Assembly: GCA_037783415.1 (NCBI GenBank)
Contig: JAZGTN010000023.1
Span: 1,340,501-1,404,500, forward strand
Direction of reading: 5' to 3'
Length of the DNA: 64,000 nucleotides
Source of the DNA: Leptasterias polaris
Lineage: Eukaryota; Echinodermata; Asteroidea; Forcipulatida; Asteriidae
Positions 1-11,456 of this stretch are shown piece after piece (within the stretch, counting starts at the first letter, position 1; the number at the start of each line of letters is the position of its first letter). The translations under genes and the position numbers were made by a program. The notes beneath the pieces were generated by a model. The model was given only the letters and a program-made list of their open reading frames with translations. It made no database searches and was not told the DNA's origin.

Positions 1-780
1 GTGTAGTAGTCAATGCTACGGTGCTACAAGACACTGGAACAAATTGACCCACATTACAAAGTGAGAATATCTGGAATAAATTATTATGAGAGAGTGGTTT
101 CGTTGTTTCAAGTTTGCATATGTACACAAGTACAGCTGTATTGTTATTGAAGCACTGCTGATGCTTAAAGACACTCTATTATTGGACAAAGGTAGTCGGG
201 ATCGGGATGGGTGCTGCAAGACATGGAACAAATTGACCCACATTAGAAAGCGAGCATTTCTTGAATATATTATTATGAGAGAGTGGTTTCGTTGTTTCAA
301 GTTTGCATACGTACACAGCTGTATTGTTATTGAAGCACTGCTGATGCTTAAAGACACTCTGTTATTGGACAAAGGTTGTCGGGATCGGGATGGGTGCTGC
401 AAGACATGGAACAAATTGACCCACATTAGAAAGCGAGCATTTCTTGAATATATTATTATGAGAGAGTGGTTTCATTGTTTCAAGTTTGCATACGTACACA
501 GCTGTATTGTTATTGAAGCACTGCTGATGCTTAAAGACACTCTATTATTGGACAAAGGTAGTCGGGATTGGGACGGGGTATTACAAGAGAATAGAACAAA
601 TTGACCCCAAATGAAATGCAGAATTCCTTTAATATTTATTTTATATGAGAGAAGCATATTTCAAATTTACATAAGTGCAGCTGTATTGTTATAAGCGCTG
701 CTGATGCATAAAGATATTCATTATTAGACAAAGATTCACGTAGTTGGATCGGAATGGGTGCATAGTAGTAGTATACAAAA
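1..780. repeat. Tandem array of ~183-189 bp units, at least three good copies plus a decayed one
   Basis: The phrase TATTATGAGAGAGTGG recurs at 82, 271 and 454, giving periods of 189 and 183 bp. The 6-bp difference is an extra AAGTAC in the first unit. The tail of an earlier unit occupies 1-81, so the array probably continues outside the window. A diverged fourth unit runs from about 640 to 780. Unit lengths are multiples of three, which explains open frames on both strands that encode nothing recognisable. I do not know the family. Confidence 0.9.
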
Positions 781-853
781 TAGAACGCTCCGGGGATCAC
801 CGAGGGAGTCGTAGTTTTAACCATAGCACGAGTAAAAGCAGTCAATATTTGTT

Positions 854-1115
854 TTATAACACCCCAACAGACTATTTATCATCCTCGTACACGTAACGTT
901 CGTACGCGCATTTCAGATACACAGATGCACAACTGATTGTGTTCGAGGTGGGTAAAAAAGACGTCGAGGTACTGCACGCAGTGTGATAGTCGTCGGACTA
1001 TCACACGGCAAACGATGCACTATCACACGGCCGCCATTTCTAGTAAAACTAAGACATATCATGTGACGCGCTCTAAACCAATGAAAAGGCAGAATATTTG
1101 TTAGGGGTGTTATAA
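854..1115. mobile_element. MITE-like insertion with TTATAACACCCC terminal inverted repeats
   Basis: TTATAACACCCC at 854-865 is the exact inverse of GGGGTGTTATAA at 1104-1115. The interior carries repeated GTGTGATAGTC/GACTATCACAC inverted words (about 979-1035). The element splits the tandem array: related unit sequence lies on both sides (to about 780 and from 1116). With no coding capacity and about 262 bp, it fits a non-autonomous DNA transposon. The TTATAA ends could be target site or terminus, and the superfamily is not determined. Confidence 0.7.
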
Positions 1116-1298
1116 TCAATACTACAAGACAGTGGAATAAGTTTACCCAAGTGGAAAGCACAAGTTTGCTCAAATGGTTATTGAATATGGGAAAGATTGA
1201 GTTATTTCAAGTTAACATGGGTACAGCTGTATTGTTATAAGCATTGCTGATGCATAAAGATATTCATTATTAGACAGGTACATGTAGATTGGGATGAT
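1116..1298. repeat. Displaced copy of the 183-bp array unit
   Basis: The sequence TCAATACTACAAGACAGTGG followed by CAGCTGTATTGTTATAAGC and GCTGATGCATAAAGATATTC matches the array units, especially the diverged one at 640-760. It is the right-hand continuation of the array beyond the inserted MITE. Confidence 0.75.
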
Positions 1299-1340
1299 GG
1301 GGGTGGGGGTGGGGGTGGGGGTGGGGGTGGGGGTGGGGGT
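1299..1340 (+). repeat. (GGGGGT)7 hexanucleotide tract, G-quadruplex candidate
   Basis: Seven perfect GGGGGT units. Five-G runs separated by single T loops satisfy any standard G-quadruplex rule. The tract abuts the end of the last array unit. Confidence 0.95.
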
Positions 1341-2819
1341 GCAAACCGTATCTCATCATGTCAGATAAATGCAATTCTTTGTCACGGAAAGAAAAATGAA
1401 TTGATTTTCCAAATTGAAATTGGGTGGCTCACTTTTCAGAAGCCAGTCGAGATTGCTTTGAATAAAACTGTGTGCCATTCATTGCAAATGGAACTGAGAT
1501 TACTTATAAGTTAGATTTGAAGCATGATAAAATGTCATTGAATTTTATGTCAAAGAACAAACCTGGTTTTCATGTGGGCATACATGTAAATAATACAACC
1601 AGATTCACTCTTAACCTACTCCCTAAAACTGTCATTATAGAAGGTTAACTGTAGCATGGGAATTAAAAACATGTTTTTGAGGGCAATTCTTCAAAAAAAG
1701 TGTGACAGGAATGTCATTTTTCAGGAGCCATGTTATTGCTGATGACCTTCTGTTGCTTGGACAAAAAGTACTTTGTGTGCCTGAAGCTGTAGGGCACACA
1801 CTTACTTTTACTTGCGCTCATTGCGTTCAGTTCACACTTGGAACATATTATTATTAGCATCAAAAACAAGAATATGACAACAACGGTTGCTTTTTCCCCC
1901 TGAGTCAACGCTGAATCCAATGAGCCGTTATGAGGCCCCATTCTCAGTCAGACTCAATTGCACTTGACTTACCCCCTCTATTGGCTAGTTGAAGAGATGC
2001 ACATTATGTTCTTTTTGCTGCCTGTGGCAAGGATTCAGTGAATCCAATCCTGTTATTTTATGGTGCTTTAGAATTTCCCTCAATGTTAGGTTTCCCTCCA
2101 GGTTATCCTGAAGTATCCTAATCATTTATAAACATAAACATTCACTGTCTTTAACACACCATGTGAGTCTGTGGCATTGGGAGTTAAAAATAGATCTTTA
2201 TCAGAAAAATGTCATTAAATTGTATTTTAAAAATGAATAAACTAAATATTTTGTTTGCGGTGATTTCATGTTCCTTATTTTGATGGGAAAAAGAAAAAAG
2301 AATAATAACAAATCCTATTCAATAAAAGAGTACTCCTAAATTGTGAAATCAGCCAAAAAGTTGTTAACTCTATAAATGCTTATAGTGGCAACAAAATGGT
2401 TAAATGTTTGGTATGCATTATGGTTTTGTGTTGTGGTTCAAAGATTTCCAAAAAGTAGAGAAAGAGGCCCTCAATATGTAATTAAAATCTCATCTTTTCA
2501 TTAAAAAACAAATTGTCTATATTTCAGCTGAAAACTCACTAGGAATATTTCTATTTCAATCTAGGATGTCATCTACATAGTATGGTAGGCAAGGGAAGTG
2601 TAAAATATTATGTGTTTAAAGAAATATTTACAAATGTGTAACCATAAACAAGCCATTTCCAGCAAGTATACTCCAATAAAATTGTCAAACATGATTTTTA
2701 ATATAATTTACTCTTTCAAAAATCGATGCTGGATCACCCATTTGTGTAGACATTTTCAATTTATCATGTATCAAGTAATACACCACAAGGGAAACCGACT
2801 GTTTAAATATTAAATATTT
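1341..2819. other. No gene seen; AT-rich intergenic or intronic DNA
   Basis: Only short unsupported open frames occur here. No repeat family, RNA or splice-framed coding segment could be recognised. Confidence 0.6.
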
Positions 2820-2990
2820 GTGGATTGAACAAAAAACAAATTGACTAGAGCGGAACTTGAACCTGCCACTTCCGGATTATTGTGCCGGCGCTCGTCTACC
2901 AACTGAGCTAACTAGCCCTAATGTTAGCAGTATCCTATGTTGTAAATATCTTTGTTCGGGTGGGCAGTCAGAAGCCATACAACCTGTCAC
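2820..2990 (-). mobile_element. tRNA-derived SINE-like element, family B copy 1
   Basis: Read on the minus strand, about 2919 down to 2850 looks like a tRNA: GGGCTAGTTAGCTCAGTTGG (A-box region) and CAGGTTCAAGTTCC (B box), with an anticodon-arm-like CCGG...CCGG stem between. The head resembles tRNA-Ile or tRNA-Lys. A second copy at about 51105-51240 shares the tRNA-like part and flanks on both sides (TTGACTAGA on one, TAATGTT...ATATCTTTGTT on the other), so this is a dispersed element and not a functional tRNA gene. Confidence 0.7.
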
Positions 2991-5900
2991 AGCTGTATAG
3001 ACACCTTGCCATTGCTGAGGTCAAACAATGTAAACGTAAAAGCGCATGCGCCCCACATACAACTCCCATCCAATGACCTCAGTGAGGGCGCTGTTTGAGC
3101 TTAAGACGTCATATTCAAGGGGTCACACACAAGTTTTTATTTTATACATTTTTGCAGCCTCCATGAGAGCTAAAACACTGTTTCAAAATGCTGTATGCGC
3201 AGGTAGGTTTCCCATAGACTGTGTACGTCTTGCGCATAATCAAACATTGGGACCCGTTCAAGTGCGTAAGTTTGTTTTCTTCACATGTTAAAGCAATCCA
3301 AAGTAGTCCAAATATGTTTTAATATGCGCGAGAATTGCACGATCTACTGCTTTTTACTTTACTGTGATTCTAAATGCATATCTCAGTCAGTCATTAGTAC
3401 TGATTTCATTAGAGAGATGCCCCACTAAAAATCACCCCTCAGAAGGCATAGCAACCAGTCTCTGAAAATGTCTCCTTGGAATTCTTGTTTACACCACCGC
3501 TTTGTGTTGTTTACTGAACTGGTGCTCCGCCGCTAATTGCCAATGGAATGATTGATGACATCACACAAATAACAGGCTGCATATTGCAGCCATATTTGCT
3601 TCTCCTTAGAAATAAGGAAGACGAAGGAAAGAGGGGAGAGCTATAGCATCAGTTTCTTGGCAAGCTCTCTACGGAACTTGATCCAAGCAGAAATAGAAGT
3701 GGCTGGCAAACACAACCCCCCGAAACACTCTGTGCTTCAATGTGGTATTCAATGATTAAATCAACACAAGTGTTGGAGGAGCAGAGGAAGAAGAAGAGAA
3801 AAAAATAAACCCGTTTAAGATACAGTAGTTGTCTTGGAGATGACCGAGCCGTGCTATGGCTCATACTACCCTGTTAATTTCCTGTCGGGTAGGATGTAAC
3901 AATGCCCAATATTCTATCACTGGCGACTTTAATAATAATTTCAAAGTCAGAGCGCGAGAGAGGAAGAAGGGAGGGGGGTAAAAGGCTTTATACTGTCAAT
4001 ATTAAATTCACCTTATTTAATTGAAAACAAAATCAGTCAATGGATTTTATTTTCTGTCTTGTATATTTAATCAAAATGATTTTTCATTTGCTTGCTATAT
4101 TTTGTCCAGAGAAAGGACACAGAGGAATGTAATAAGACGACACAAAAACAAAATACAAAATGGGCAAACATTTCGATGAATAGTGTTGATAGAGTATGGT
4201 TGAGTGTTCTTGGTCAATGACCGAAGTGGCTTACAGGGGGTAAGTTCTAACGCAGGACACTGATCAATTTGGGAGGGGGAATGAGGACAGGGGTGGGGAG
4301 AGATGGCAAGGGGCACTGGGCAGACTACAGGTGGGGTGGGGAAGGTGCACATGTAATTGTAGTTTAAGCTTTAATTTTAAAATAATAAGAGAAAAACCAA
4401 ACCCAGAAAACCCTAGCAAGAAAATTCAAAGGTCATATTTATGAAGAAATAATGAAGATTATTTTAAAGATAATGTCAAATATGCTGCACATGTTCACAT
4501 TGGGCTTGTTTCATACAAATCTCTTTTCTTGTAATTCGTACGGAAGTAGTTCTCGGGAGTAATGTGGACTCAAGCTTTCAGAGTTCAACTAATCAACTTG
4601 TTTTGTGAATAACTACCAATCCTGAATGTTTTCTTTGAGAAACTTGTGTTTTGGTAATCTTTTCTAAACCTTGGATGAGCTGTCTAATCTAAGGCTGTAG
4701 GTGCTCCGGAGGAAATGGCTCTGGCATGTTTTTCTGTTTTACTGCTCCTAGATTGACAAGCGGGAATAAAAACGCCTAATCTACCCAGAGGTGTTATCTA
4801 TTCCTATAGCCCAAGGAGGTACAGGGAGAGCATTGCTTAAAATTCATTGCAGCTTTGTTTATTTTTGCCAATCCGATGTTTTGATGACTGTATCATAATG
4901 ACCTTTGTAACAGCAGTCAGATTTAAATGGATGATAACCGGATTAGGATAACATTTAGAAAAATCCTCAAGAGGGATGGAACGCAGGAACTCAGCTCAAC
5001 TTTGCAGTCACTTCTTTAATAGATCTTTCTTTTGCAATGTCACAGCCGCAAGTTTTGCCAACCATGGTTGGCAAAAGTATGGGCAGCCTTCACAGCAAAA
5101 ATGCCTGAATAAATTGCTCTCCGCAGAGCAACTCTCCACAGTATGAACTGTCTTTCCTTGAATAATCAATCATTCTTTCTGAGAAACTTCTAAAAAGTTT
5201 GATTCAGAAAAACTTTCCAACTGGTTATCCATTTTAACATGAAAGACAAAACAAAGCAATTAGCCTTTACCCCAACCCAAAATCTAATAAACTACAGTGG
5301 AAATTAAATATTCAGTTTTTCACTTACAGAAGTCACTTCCTGTCCACATCTCGTGAACAGCTCATAAAATATGACCACAGATGGAAAAACATGTCAGAAC
5401 ACATATCGACATCTAAAAAACCCCAAGCACTTACTAAGCTTATGAAGTCAAGAGGAGTTCAAGAGAAGACATCAATAGTTCGTAAACCTTTACAATTTTA
5501 CAAGAAACCATGTATTCCCCCATTGTACTCTAATGATACAAAGGGGGAGAACAATGACATTGTAATCCGTCTATTCATAGAGTGCATTGCATCTTGTCTT
5601 AAAGAGCAACCACATCTGTTAAGCAATACAAAAAGACATTGTGCTCCATTATGAAATTAAATCGCTATTTTCCCTTGTCACTTCTCATGCCATCATGCGT
5701 ATTGAATTACTTTGCCATTACGTCAAATTGAATACAACAATTCATCGGTTGCTAGGAGGATAGTTTATCTCCTTGGTTTCAATGTGTAGAAACGCAATAC
5801 TCTTGTATAACAATCGTGGCGCCACACAAAATATTCCATCCAAATCCGATGATATCAAAGTGCAGCGTGTTGACAAGTGTGCGTTACTTCTTCACTCCAT

Positions 5901-7428
5901 TGCGAGCAAATCACAAACAACGTGCACTATCAAAGCTTCTTACGGTACATCAAACTTAATTACTTACATCAGGGGAAATTAACTGAACAAATCTGAAGTT
6001 TACTGCTATTGAACTCAAGGATTACAAAACAAGGATTACAATTAATACACTCCATGTTTTACAACAAACAGCAACCTTCCAATTCTGTCTGTAGACTTCT
6101 TTGAAAATATATTAAAAACAGAAAACAATATTTACAAACATTAAAACTGAAACTGATGAAGCTATCTCATCTGATGAGCTGATGCCAAATTCATACATAT
6201 ATGTACAAGAGATGACACTTTTAAACGATCAAAGTATTTATTTATTTATTTATGTAAATTTGCTCCTTCAAATCTGTAAATTTATCTATAGAAGACAAAC
6301 TCCGATTCTATTAGACATTCAGATGAACATACCAATCATGTTGTTTACACCGACGAATTTCTCTTAAAAATTTATAAACTGAAAAACTAAAAAAAGTCAC
6401 CGCACTTGAGAAATGAGTGAACACAATACTATGAATCACTGGATAATTTTCAGCGTAACAAATTCTGTAAGTTTTTATCTTTTGTTTCTGAAATTGCTTT
6501 CTCCAATAGACTTTCAACTTCCATTTCTGTGAAAGACAAGATTTAACCTAAATACCATCATGTAGGGATTTTCTTTTCTAAACCAGACAAGATTCCCCTT
6601 GGAACTGCAATCATATGGACTAATCTGAATTCTTTCAGTCCATTTCCTCCCGGCTCAAACCCACCCTGCAAAACAACAGAAGTGCAGTCCACCTGAATGG
6701 TGGCAAGGGGGACTGGCAGGAGTGTCAAAGCTATCAGTATCGTCGTGGCAACTGGCCAATTCTTGGATGTAGGGAAAAGTGCAGAATTTGAGGTTAATGT
6801 AGTAAAGAAGAGGGCCACCATGCCACGTGCCAGACTACACAACCTTTAGAGTAGACCCTTGAGGATGTAAGTGTTTTTAAGATGGGTGATATTCAAAAGG
6901 ACCTACGTGCTCATGGGAAGAAGACAATGGGCATGCTGTGACTCATTACTTGTTATAAGTTTATAAGAAAAAAAACAGCACAACAAATTTGGCAGGCGAA
7001 TGTTTTAGTTTTCCCCTCAAGGAGTATTGCCAAAAACAAAAATACTCAGTAACCTCATTTTCATAGAGACATAGTGACATAAGTCAGTTGGTAGATAAAA
7101 CTAGTACAGCAACCTGTCACCTGTACAGGATGCATGTTCAAGTCGTATATAATTCTACCTCCATGCATAAACCAACATATCCACCCTGCAAAGAACATGT
7201 ATGTTTCGGTAAATTCGAAAAAATCCTACAATAAATGAAGGCTTTATACTCTTGAACATTAAACCATCCCTTCAGACTTTTCAGACACTTGAGACTGAAG
7301 ACAATCCCATGATCTGTTTAAATAAGAGCACATTTCTGTTAACATCCCCCATGAAGTAATCCCTTTGGTTTCTAAGCCACTCCCCCTACTACGTTGTCAT
7401 TACACACGTATACCTCTCACTCAAACAG
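2991..7428. other. No supportable gene; unrecognised sequence
   Basis: Scattered frames under 100 codons have no recognisable domains. The stretch contains a purine-rich patch near 3950-3985, a TTTA microsatellite at about 6237-6255, and a faint tRNA-like relic near 7085-7150. On the minus strand near 6680-6690 a pyrimidine tract ends in CAG before a 35-codon open stretch; this is too weak to call an exon. Confidence 0.5.
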
Positions 7429-7440
7429 CCCCCCCCCCCC
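7429..7440. repeat. Poly-C run of 12
   Basis: Twelve uninterrupted C bases, one of many G/C homopolymers in the window. Confidence 0.95.
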
Positions 7441-7860
7441 TTATTAATTTAGAATTTCTTGCTAACTCCTCTCATCTTTATAAGATTGTTGACTTTTCAC
7501 AAACATCCGGCCATACTGAATAACCCTTCCTCACTCTCAACTTGTCATCATATATTAATCAACTTTAATACTATATATTTTTCCAGCAGCTGACTTGAGG
7601 GGTTCGTAACAATGACATGTTTTGATTTCACAACAAGCATGGGATTCACATGCTGTGAAGTAAAATAAGTACATGAGAATACATCATCTTGAAAATTATG
7701 AAATTATTTTTGTGTTTTTTTCTCAACAAAATTTCACAGAAAATTTATTTTACTAGGCCTACTGTTACTTAAGTTTATCTTTCTTGTCAGACTTTTCTTT
7801 TTAGGTGTTTTGAAATCAAAGATGTTTAGTTGTAAGTAAAATGATAGTGACAGTGCTCAA

Positions 7861-8095
7861 AGACAATACTGAATTCTCACATTGCAAAGGAATAATTAAC
7901 ATAAACTGTACACTGAAAACAAACAATTCTATGCAACAAGGGTGGTTTATTTTCTTTCGTTATTTTCTTGCTACTTCGATGCCCAATTGAGTTAAAAAAA
8001 TTCACAGGTTTGTTATTTATGCATATGTTGGGATACATCAAGTGAGGAAACTGGTCTTTGACAATTACCAAAAGTATACCATTCCTTTAAAACAG
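7861..8095 (+). mobile_element. MITE family E, decayed copy (right half recognisable)
   Basis: CAACAAGGGTG, CTTCGATGCCCAATTGAG, TTCACAGGTTTGTTAT and CTTTGACAATTACCAAAAG match the right halves of the copies at 9073-9407 and 21555-21896. The left half is strongly diverged. It ends with the family signature CCTTTAAA. Confidence 0.75.
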
Positions 8096-9072
8096 AGATC
8101 TCTGATACAACCAAAATATGAGGCCATTGTCAAGAATTTTTGAAGAAAAAAAACAACAGATTTTACTTAGTGACTGACTGATTTTTTTTAGCTCTTTAAA
8201 ATCATAAAGCTTCCCTTTAAAGCACGTGCCTTAGTTTCCCTTTAATTCATCTTTATGGGCAATGCTACATTATTTCTTTAATGCATAGCTACGCATTTTT
8301 TGTAAATACTGCATGCTGCAAGCACGAGTTTGGCTAAATTCCTTGCCTTATTGGTCGCTGAACCACTTAACTGTGTAGAAAAGTTAGAACACTTGATGCA
8401 GCTCAAAGCAGAAACCCATACAAAAATGGCGTCTATCAGGTATCATCTAGATCTTGAAATCCTATGATACTGTCTAGACAGTGGAATAATCAATGAGAAG
8501 CCAGAAACAGAGTGAAAATAATTGGCGGTTATTATCAGATGTGATAATGTACCAAATTTGACAGCTGCATTAATTCATTATAAAGATGGAGTCAAGGTCA
8601 AGAGTGCTGATGAATTACTCTATGCATCTAATTATAGTTTGGATACTCAGGAAGTCTCCAACTCTGGAGTAAAACCTCTATATATTTTTTCTCTGAAAAC
8701 CTCTCCCGGACTAACTTTAGTCAAATCCAACAGCGAAAAAAAACCCCACACTCAAACCTGTCGACATGTGGGATTACGTAGCACTGAATCCATTAAAACA
8801 AAACGAATTGTGTAAACATAATTATCCACATATGCAACAGTGAAAAACTTGTCCATTAAACAACGTTTATGTATTAGTTATTGTGCATGAAAGGCACTAG
8901 AGTATGTGTTACGAGTTTGAGTTACATTTTCACGAGCTACGTCTTTTTGCTTTCCATAAGTTACCTTTTTAAGTGTACATTTTCATGAATTACATTTTTA
9001 TGACTTGTAAACAGGGTTCCGTTTCAAGAGAAACCTCATGGTTCATGATGGGACTTTGATGTGAATACAGTT
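8096..9072. other. No gene seen
   Basis: AT-rich sequence with one unsupported 97-codon frame at 8522-8815 that resembles no known family and lacks a clear splice context. Confidence 0.5.
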
Positions 9073-9407
9073 CAAGGGAGGGTACATCTTTGGTAATTAC
9101 TCCAAACATTAATGAGCATAAAAACATTACTTGGTAAAGAGCATTGGAGAGCTGTTGATATTATAAAAACACGAAACAACAACAAAATTTGAAAACTGAG
9201 AAAGGCGTCGGGCATAAACCTTTCTCATGCATCTGAAAGCACACAATGCTATGCAACAAGGGTGTTATTTCTTTCATTATTTTCTTGCAACTTCGATGAC
9301 CAATTGAGCCCAAATGTTCACAGGTTTGCTATGTTATGCATTTGTTGGGATACACCAAGTGAGGAAACGGGTCTTAGACAATTGCCAAAAGTATACCCAG
9401 CCTTTAA
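9073..9407 (+). mobile_element. MITE family E, full-length copy
   Basis: The left end GGTACATCTTTGGTAATTAC (from 9081) is the inverse of the right end AATTGCCAAAAGTATACC (about 9380-9397), and the element stops at CCTTTAAA. Internal landmarks are TTACTTGGTAAAGAGCA, GAGCTGTTGATATTATAAAA, CAACAAGGGTG and TCACAGGTTTGCTAT. It is about 335 bp with no coding capacity. I recognise the type as an abundant echinoderm repeat; the superfamily is not determined. Confidence 0.85.
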
Positions 9408-9867
9408 AGTAATGTATGTGGGACCAAAGCAGTCCTAAAAATGTTTGAATATGTTTGAAATGTTTGACTTGCACTGTCAATATGAAAAAACTAGTCTGCC
9501 TGTATTAATTATCTTTATGCACCAACCAGTGAAGGGGCAAAACGGTTAGGACACACTTAAATGTCATTTAAAAATTTACATTGATAATTAGTACTGTTCT
9601 GCCTCCAATATTTAAAGTCAACACTGTCGTGCAATATTTACTTGGTTTAAATTGTGGTTTCAAAATAAGTTTTTCAATCTATCTGTTTGACAAATTATCA
9701 AGATAATTTCCCTTGTCGGGTATACGAGTTACCAGGGAAATCTTTTAATTCTTAGTCATGCATTTACAAAAAGTTTACATACCTGAAGGATTGGAATTAT
9801 TTTGATGATATTTTAATTTCCTTTTGGTTCAGTTGCTTGCTGATATTGAACAAACAGTACTGTAAGT

Positions 9868-9915
9868 TAATGCATGTGCCAATCAAAATGCTAATGCATG
9901 TGCCAATCAAAATGC
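9868..9915. repeat. Perfect 24-bp tandem duplication
   Basis: TAATGCATGTGCCAATCAAA and the following ATGC occur twice head to tail with no mismatch, so the duplication is recent. Each copy contains a CCAAT pentamer. Confidence 0.95.
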
Positions 9916-10059
9916 TAATCAATGAGTGCAGACAGTCTTCATTATCATGGACCTTAATCACAGTCAGGTTTTTTTTCTTCTGTCAGACGATGAAAACATG
10001 AAGTCTTTGATAACCTAGCCATTAAAAAACGATCAAAAATCCTACTGAAGGGTAGGCGA

Positions 10060-10185
10060 CTGCTCTATGATCCGACACCTCTAAGTTCCCACAACCCCTC
10101 ATGATGTAAATGCTAGCATTAGGGTTAGGGTATAAGTTAAAAACATTAGGGGTGTCTGAAAACAGGGGTGTTGTGTACTGGAAGG
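10060..10185 (+). repeat. Dispersed repeat family F with internal TTAGGG words, copy 1
   Basis: The order is TGCTCTATG, ...ACCCCTCATGATGTAAA..., TTAGGGTTAGGG, ACATTAGGGGTGTCTGA. The same order occurs at 20440-20710 (twice), 46765-46895, and in reverse at 59905-60065. The ends ACACCTCT and AGGGGTGT are inverted, which suggests a MITE. Confidence 0.75.
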
Positions 10186-10492
10186 GTTGAGCTAGTACTG
10201 CATGTACTTAACCATGGTTTGCATGCGGTCAGACATATAGATTTTGCTTGATCAGTTATAATAATGAGAATAACAAGAATATGAACAACTAGAGATTCAG
10301 AGTTTGTACTACCACAAACTCAAGGTGTTCGGTTTCGGTGGTGGGGTAATGATGAGCCGTTTTTCAATACATGCTGTTGGTATCTTGAAGAGTTTCATTT
10401 ATTTTTCTCAAAATAAAATAGGACTATAGCTTGCTTTGTACTCGAAATAAGTAACAATTGGTCAACATTTCAAAAATCTGTAAAAATTATTG

Positions 10493-10506
10493 TGATGACG
10501 TCATCA
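10493..10506. promoter_or_regulatory. 14-bp palindrome TGATGACGTCATCA with near match, CRE core
   Basis: The core TGACGTCA at 10496-10503 is the full consensus CREB/ATF site. It lies inside the repeat element, so function is unproven. Confidence 0.6.
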
Positions 10507-10645
10507 TGTCGTCACTTAAGATTTACGTAGTCATTATCGTTGTCTATCTATATGCCAAGTTTCAACTCAGTCAAACTTGTCGTTTTTGAGATGGAAGGCT
10601 TCAAAAAGTAAACCTTTAATTTTTAAGGCAATACCACTTGACACA

Positions 10646-10659
10646 TGATGACGTCATCA
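10646..10659. promoter_or_regulatory. TGATGACGTCATCA palindrome (CRE core)
   Basis: A perfect 14-bp palindrome with TGACGTCA at 10649-10656, inside the family D element. A further octamer lies at 10809-10816. Confidence 0.6.
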
Positions 10660-10782
10660 ATCTGAAACTCCACACATATGTTGTCAGCAAAAAGGTCATT
10701 ATGTATACCAATTTTGAAATGATTGTCATAAACTTCGCCACAGACATCTAGTAAAAGTGTATTTTGGTAAGTTTTTAACCTG

Positions 10783-10797
10783 CCGCTAGAGGGCGCT
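10783..10797 (+). promoter_or_regulatory. CTCF-like motif
   Basis: CCGCTAGAGGGCGCT agrees with the bilaterian CTCF core CCASYAGRKGGCRSY at 14 of 15 positions (the third base differs). It is carried by the family D repeat. Motif match only. Confidence 0.4.
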
Positions 10798-10906
10798 TTT
10801 AAATGTTATGACGTCACCGGTCCGATTTTTGTAAACCAGACCCTTGCTGGATTATAACATCGTTGAAAACAAGTTGACAAAATTTGCCACTTTTAAATTA
10901 CAAGGC

Positions 10907-10934
10907 ACTTCCGGTTTCGACCCGAAGTAGAGGT
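10907..10934. promoter_or_regulatory. ETS-like inverted repeat followed by a nuclear-receptor half-site
   Basis: ACTTCCGGT, a four-base spacer and ACCCGAAGT form an imperfect palindrome of the ETS core, followed by AGAGGTCA. The same module recurs at 11255-11285 and 37737-37762. Confidence 0.45.
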
Positions 10935-11084
10935 CATGTCATGTCACGCACACAATGAAAAATGAAGACCTATAATACCTCTATATAATCCCACAAAAAG
11001 CAACCGACGGTCTCTTCGTCTTGATTTGATATAGATTTTCAAAGATTAAAAATGTTAATGTTTAAAACCTTGTAATTTGACACC

Positions 11085-11121
11085 TGATGACGTCATACCT
11101 GATGACGTCATCATGACGTCA
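11085..11121. promoter_or_regulatory. Three TGACGTCA sites within 34 bp
   Basis: Exact octamers lie at 11088-11095, 11103-11110 and 11114-11121, with start spacings of 15 and 11 bp. This is the densest CRE cluster in the window. Confidence 0.6.
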
Positions 11122-11254
11122 CAACTGCTTGATGGAGGTTTTATCAAGGTCCTTACATGGTTTAAATTTGAAGTTGATCAGATATACAGAAGTTAATATT
11201 TTTGCCGGAAATTGTACTAAGGCAAAATTTGAAGAATTGCACAAAGGCAAACTT

Positions 11255-11285
11255 TGACCTTCCGGTACGACCGGAAGTAAAGGTC
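11255..11285. promoter_or_regulatory. Palindromic TGACCTTCCGGT / ACCGGAAGTAAAGGTCA module
   Basis: A TGACCT half-site and TTCCGGT are mirrored, across ACG, by ACCGGAAGT and AAAGGTCA. This joins an ETS-type core to inverted nuclear-receptor half-sites. It is part of family D. Confidence 0.5.
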
Positions 11286-11448
11286 ATGTGATTTTGGCGT
11301 TAACTTTTCAAACGTTGCCCGTGTCTTGATCTATCATATTCCCAAATATCAATACTGTAGCTTTTATATTCAGAGACATACAGGCATTGGCATTAGGGCA
11401 CTTTTTGAGCTAAAATGGCCTGTAATTTGACACCTGATAACGTAATCG

Positions 11449-11456
11449 TGACGTCA
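11449..11456. promoter_or_regulatory. TGACGTCA (CRE core)
   Basis: The seventh exact octamer in the element, followed by ACAACTTACTC, which is also found after the site at 38473. Confidence 0.55.

Noticed and set aside
16..604. 172- and 136-codon frames in the 183-bp array
   Set aside because: Both strands open by periodicity; encoded peptides resemble nothing and the region is a tandem repeat.
2850..2919. A functional tRNA on the minus strand
   Set aside because: The anticodon arm is irregular and a second diverged copy with the same flanks exists at 51105, so it is a repeat.
6558..6842. Minus-strand frame with an acceptor-like TTGTTTTGCAG before a 35-codon open end
   Set aside because: One weak acceptor and a short unrecognised peptide; no partner exon or conservation evidence.
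10118..10135. Interstitial telomere
   Set aside because: The TTAGGG words are internal to dispersed repeat family F, which recurs in the window with the same order.
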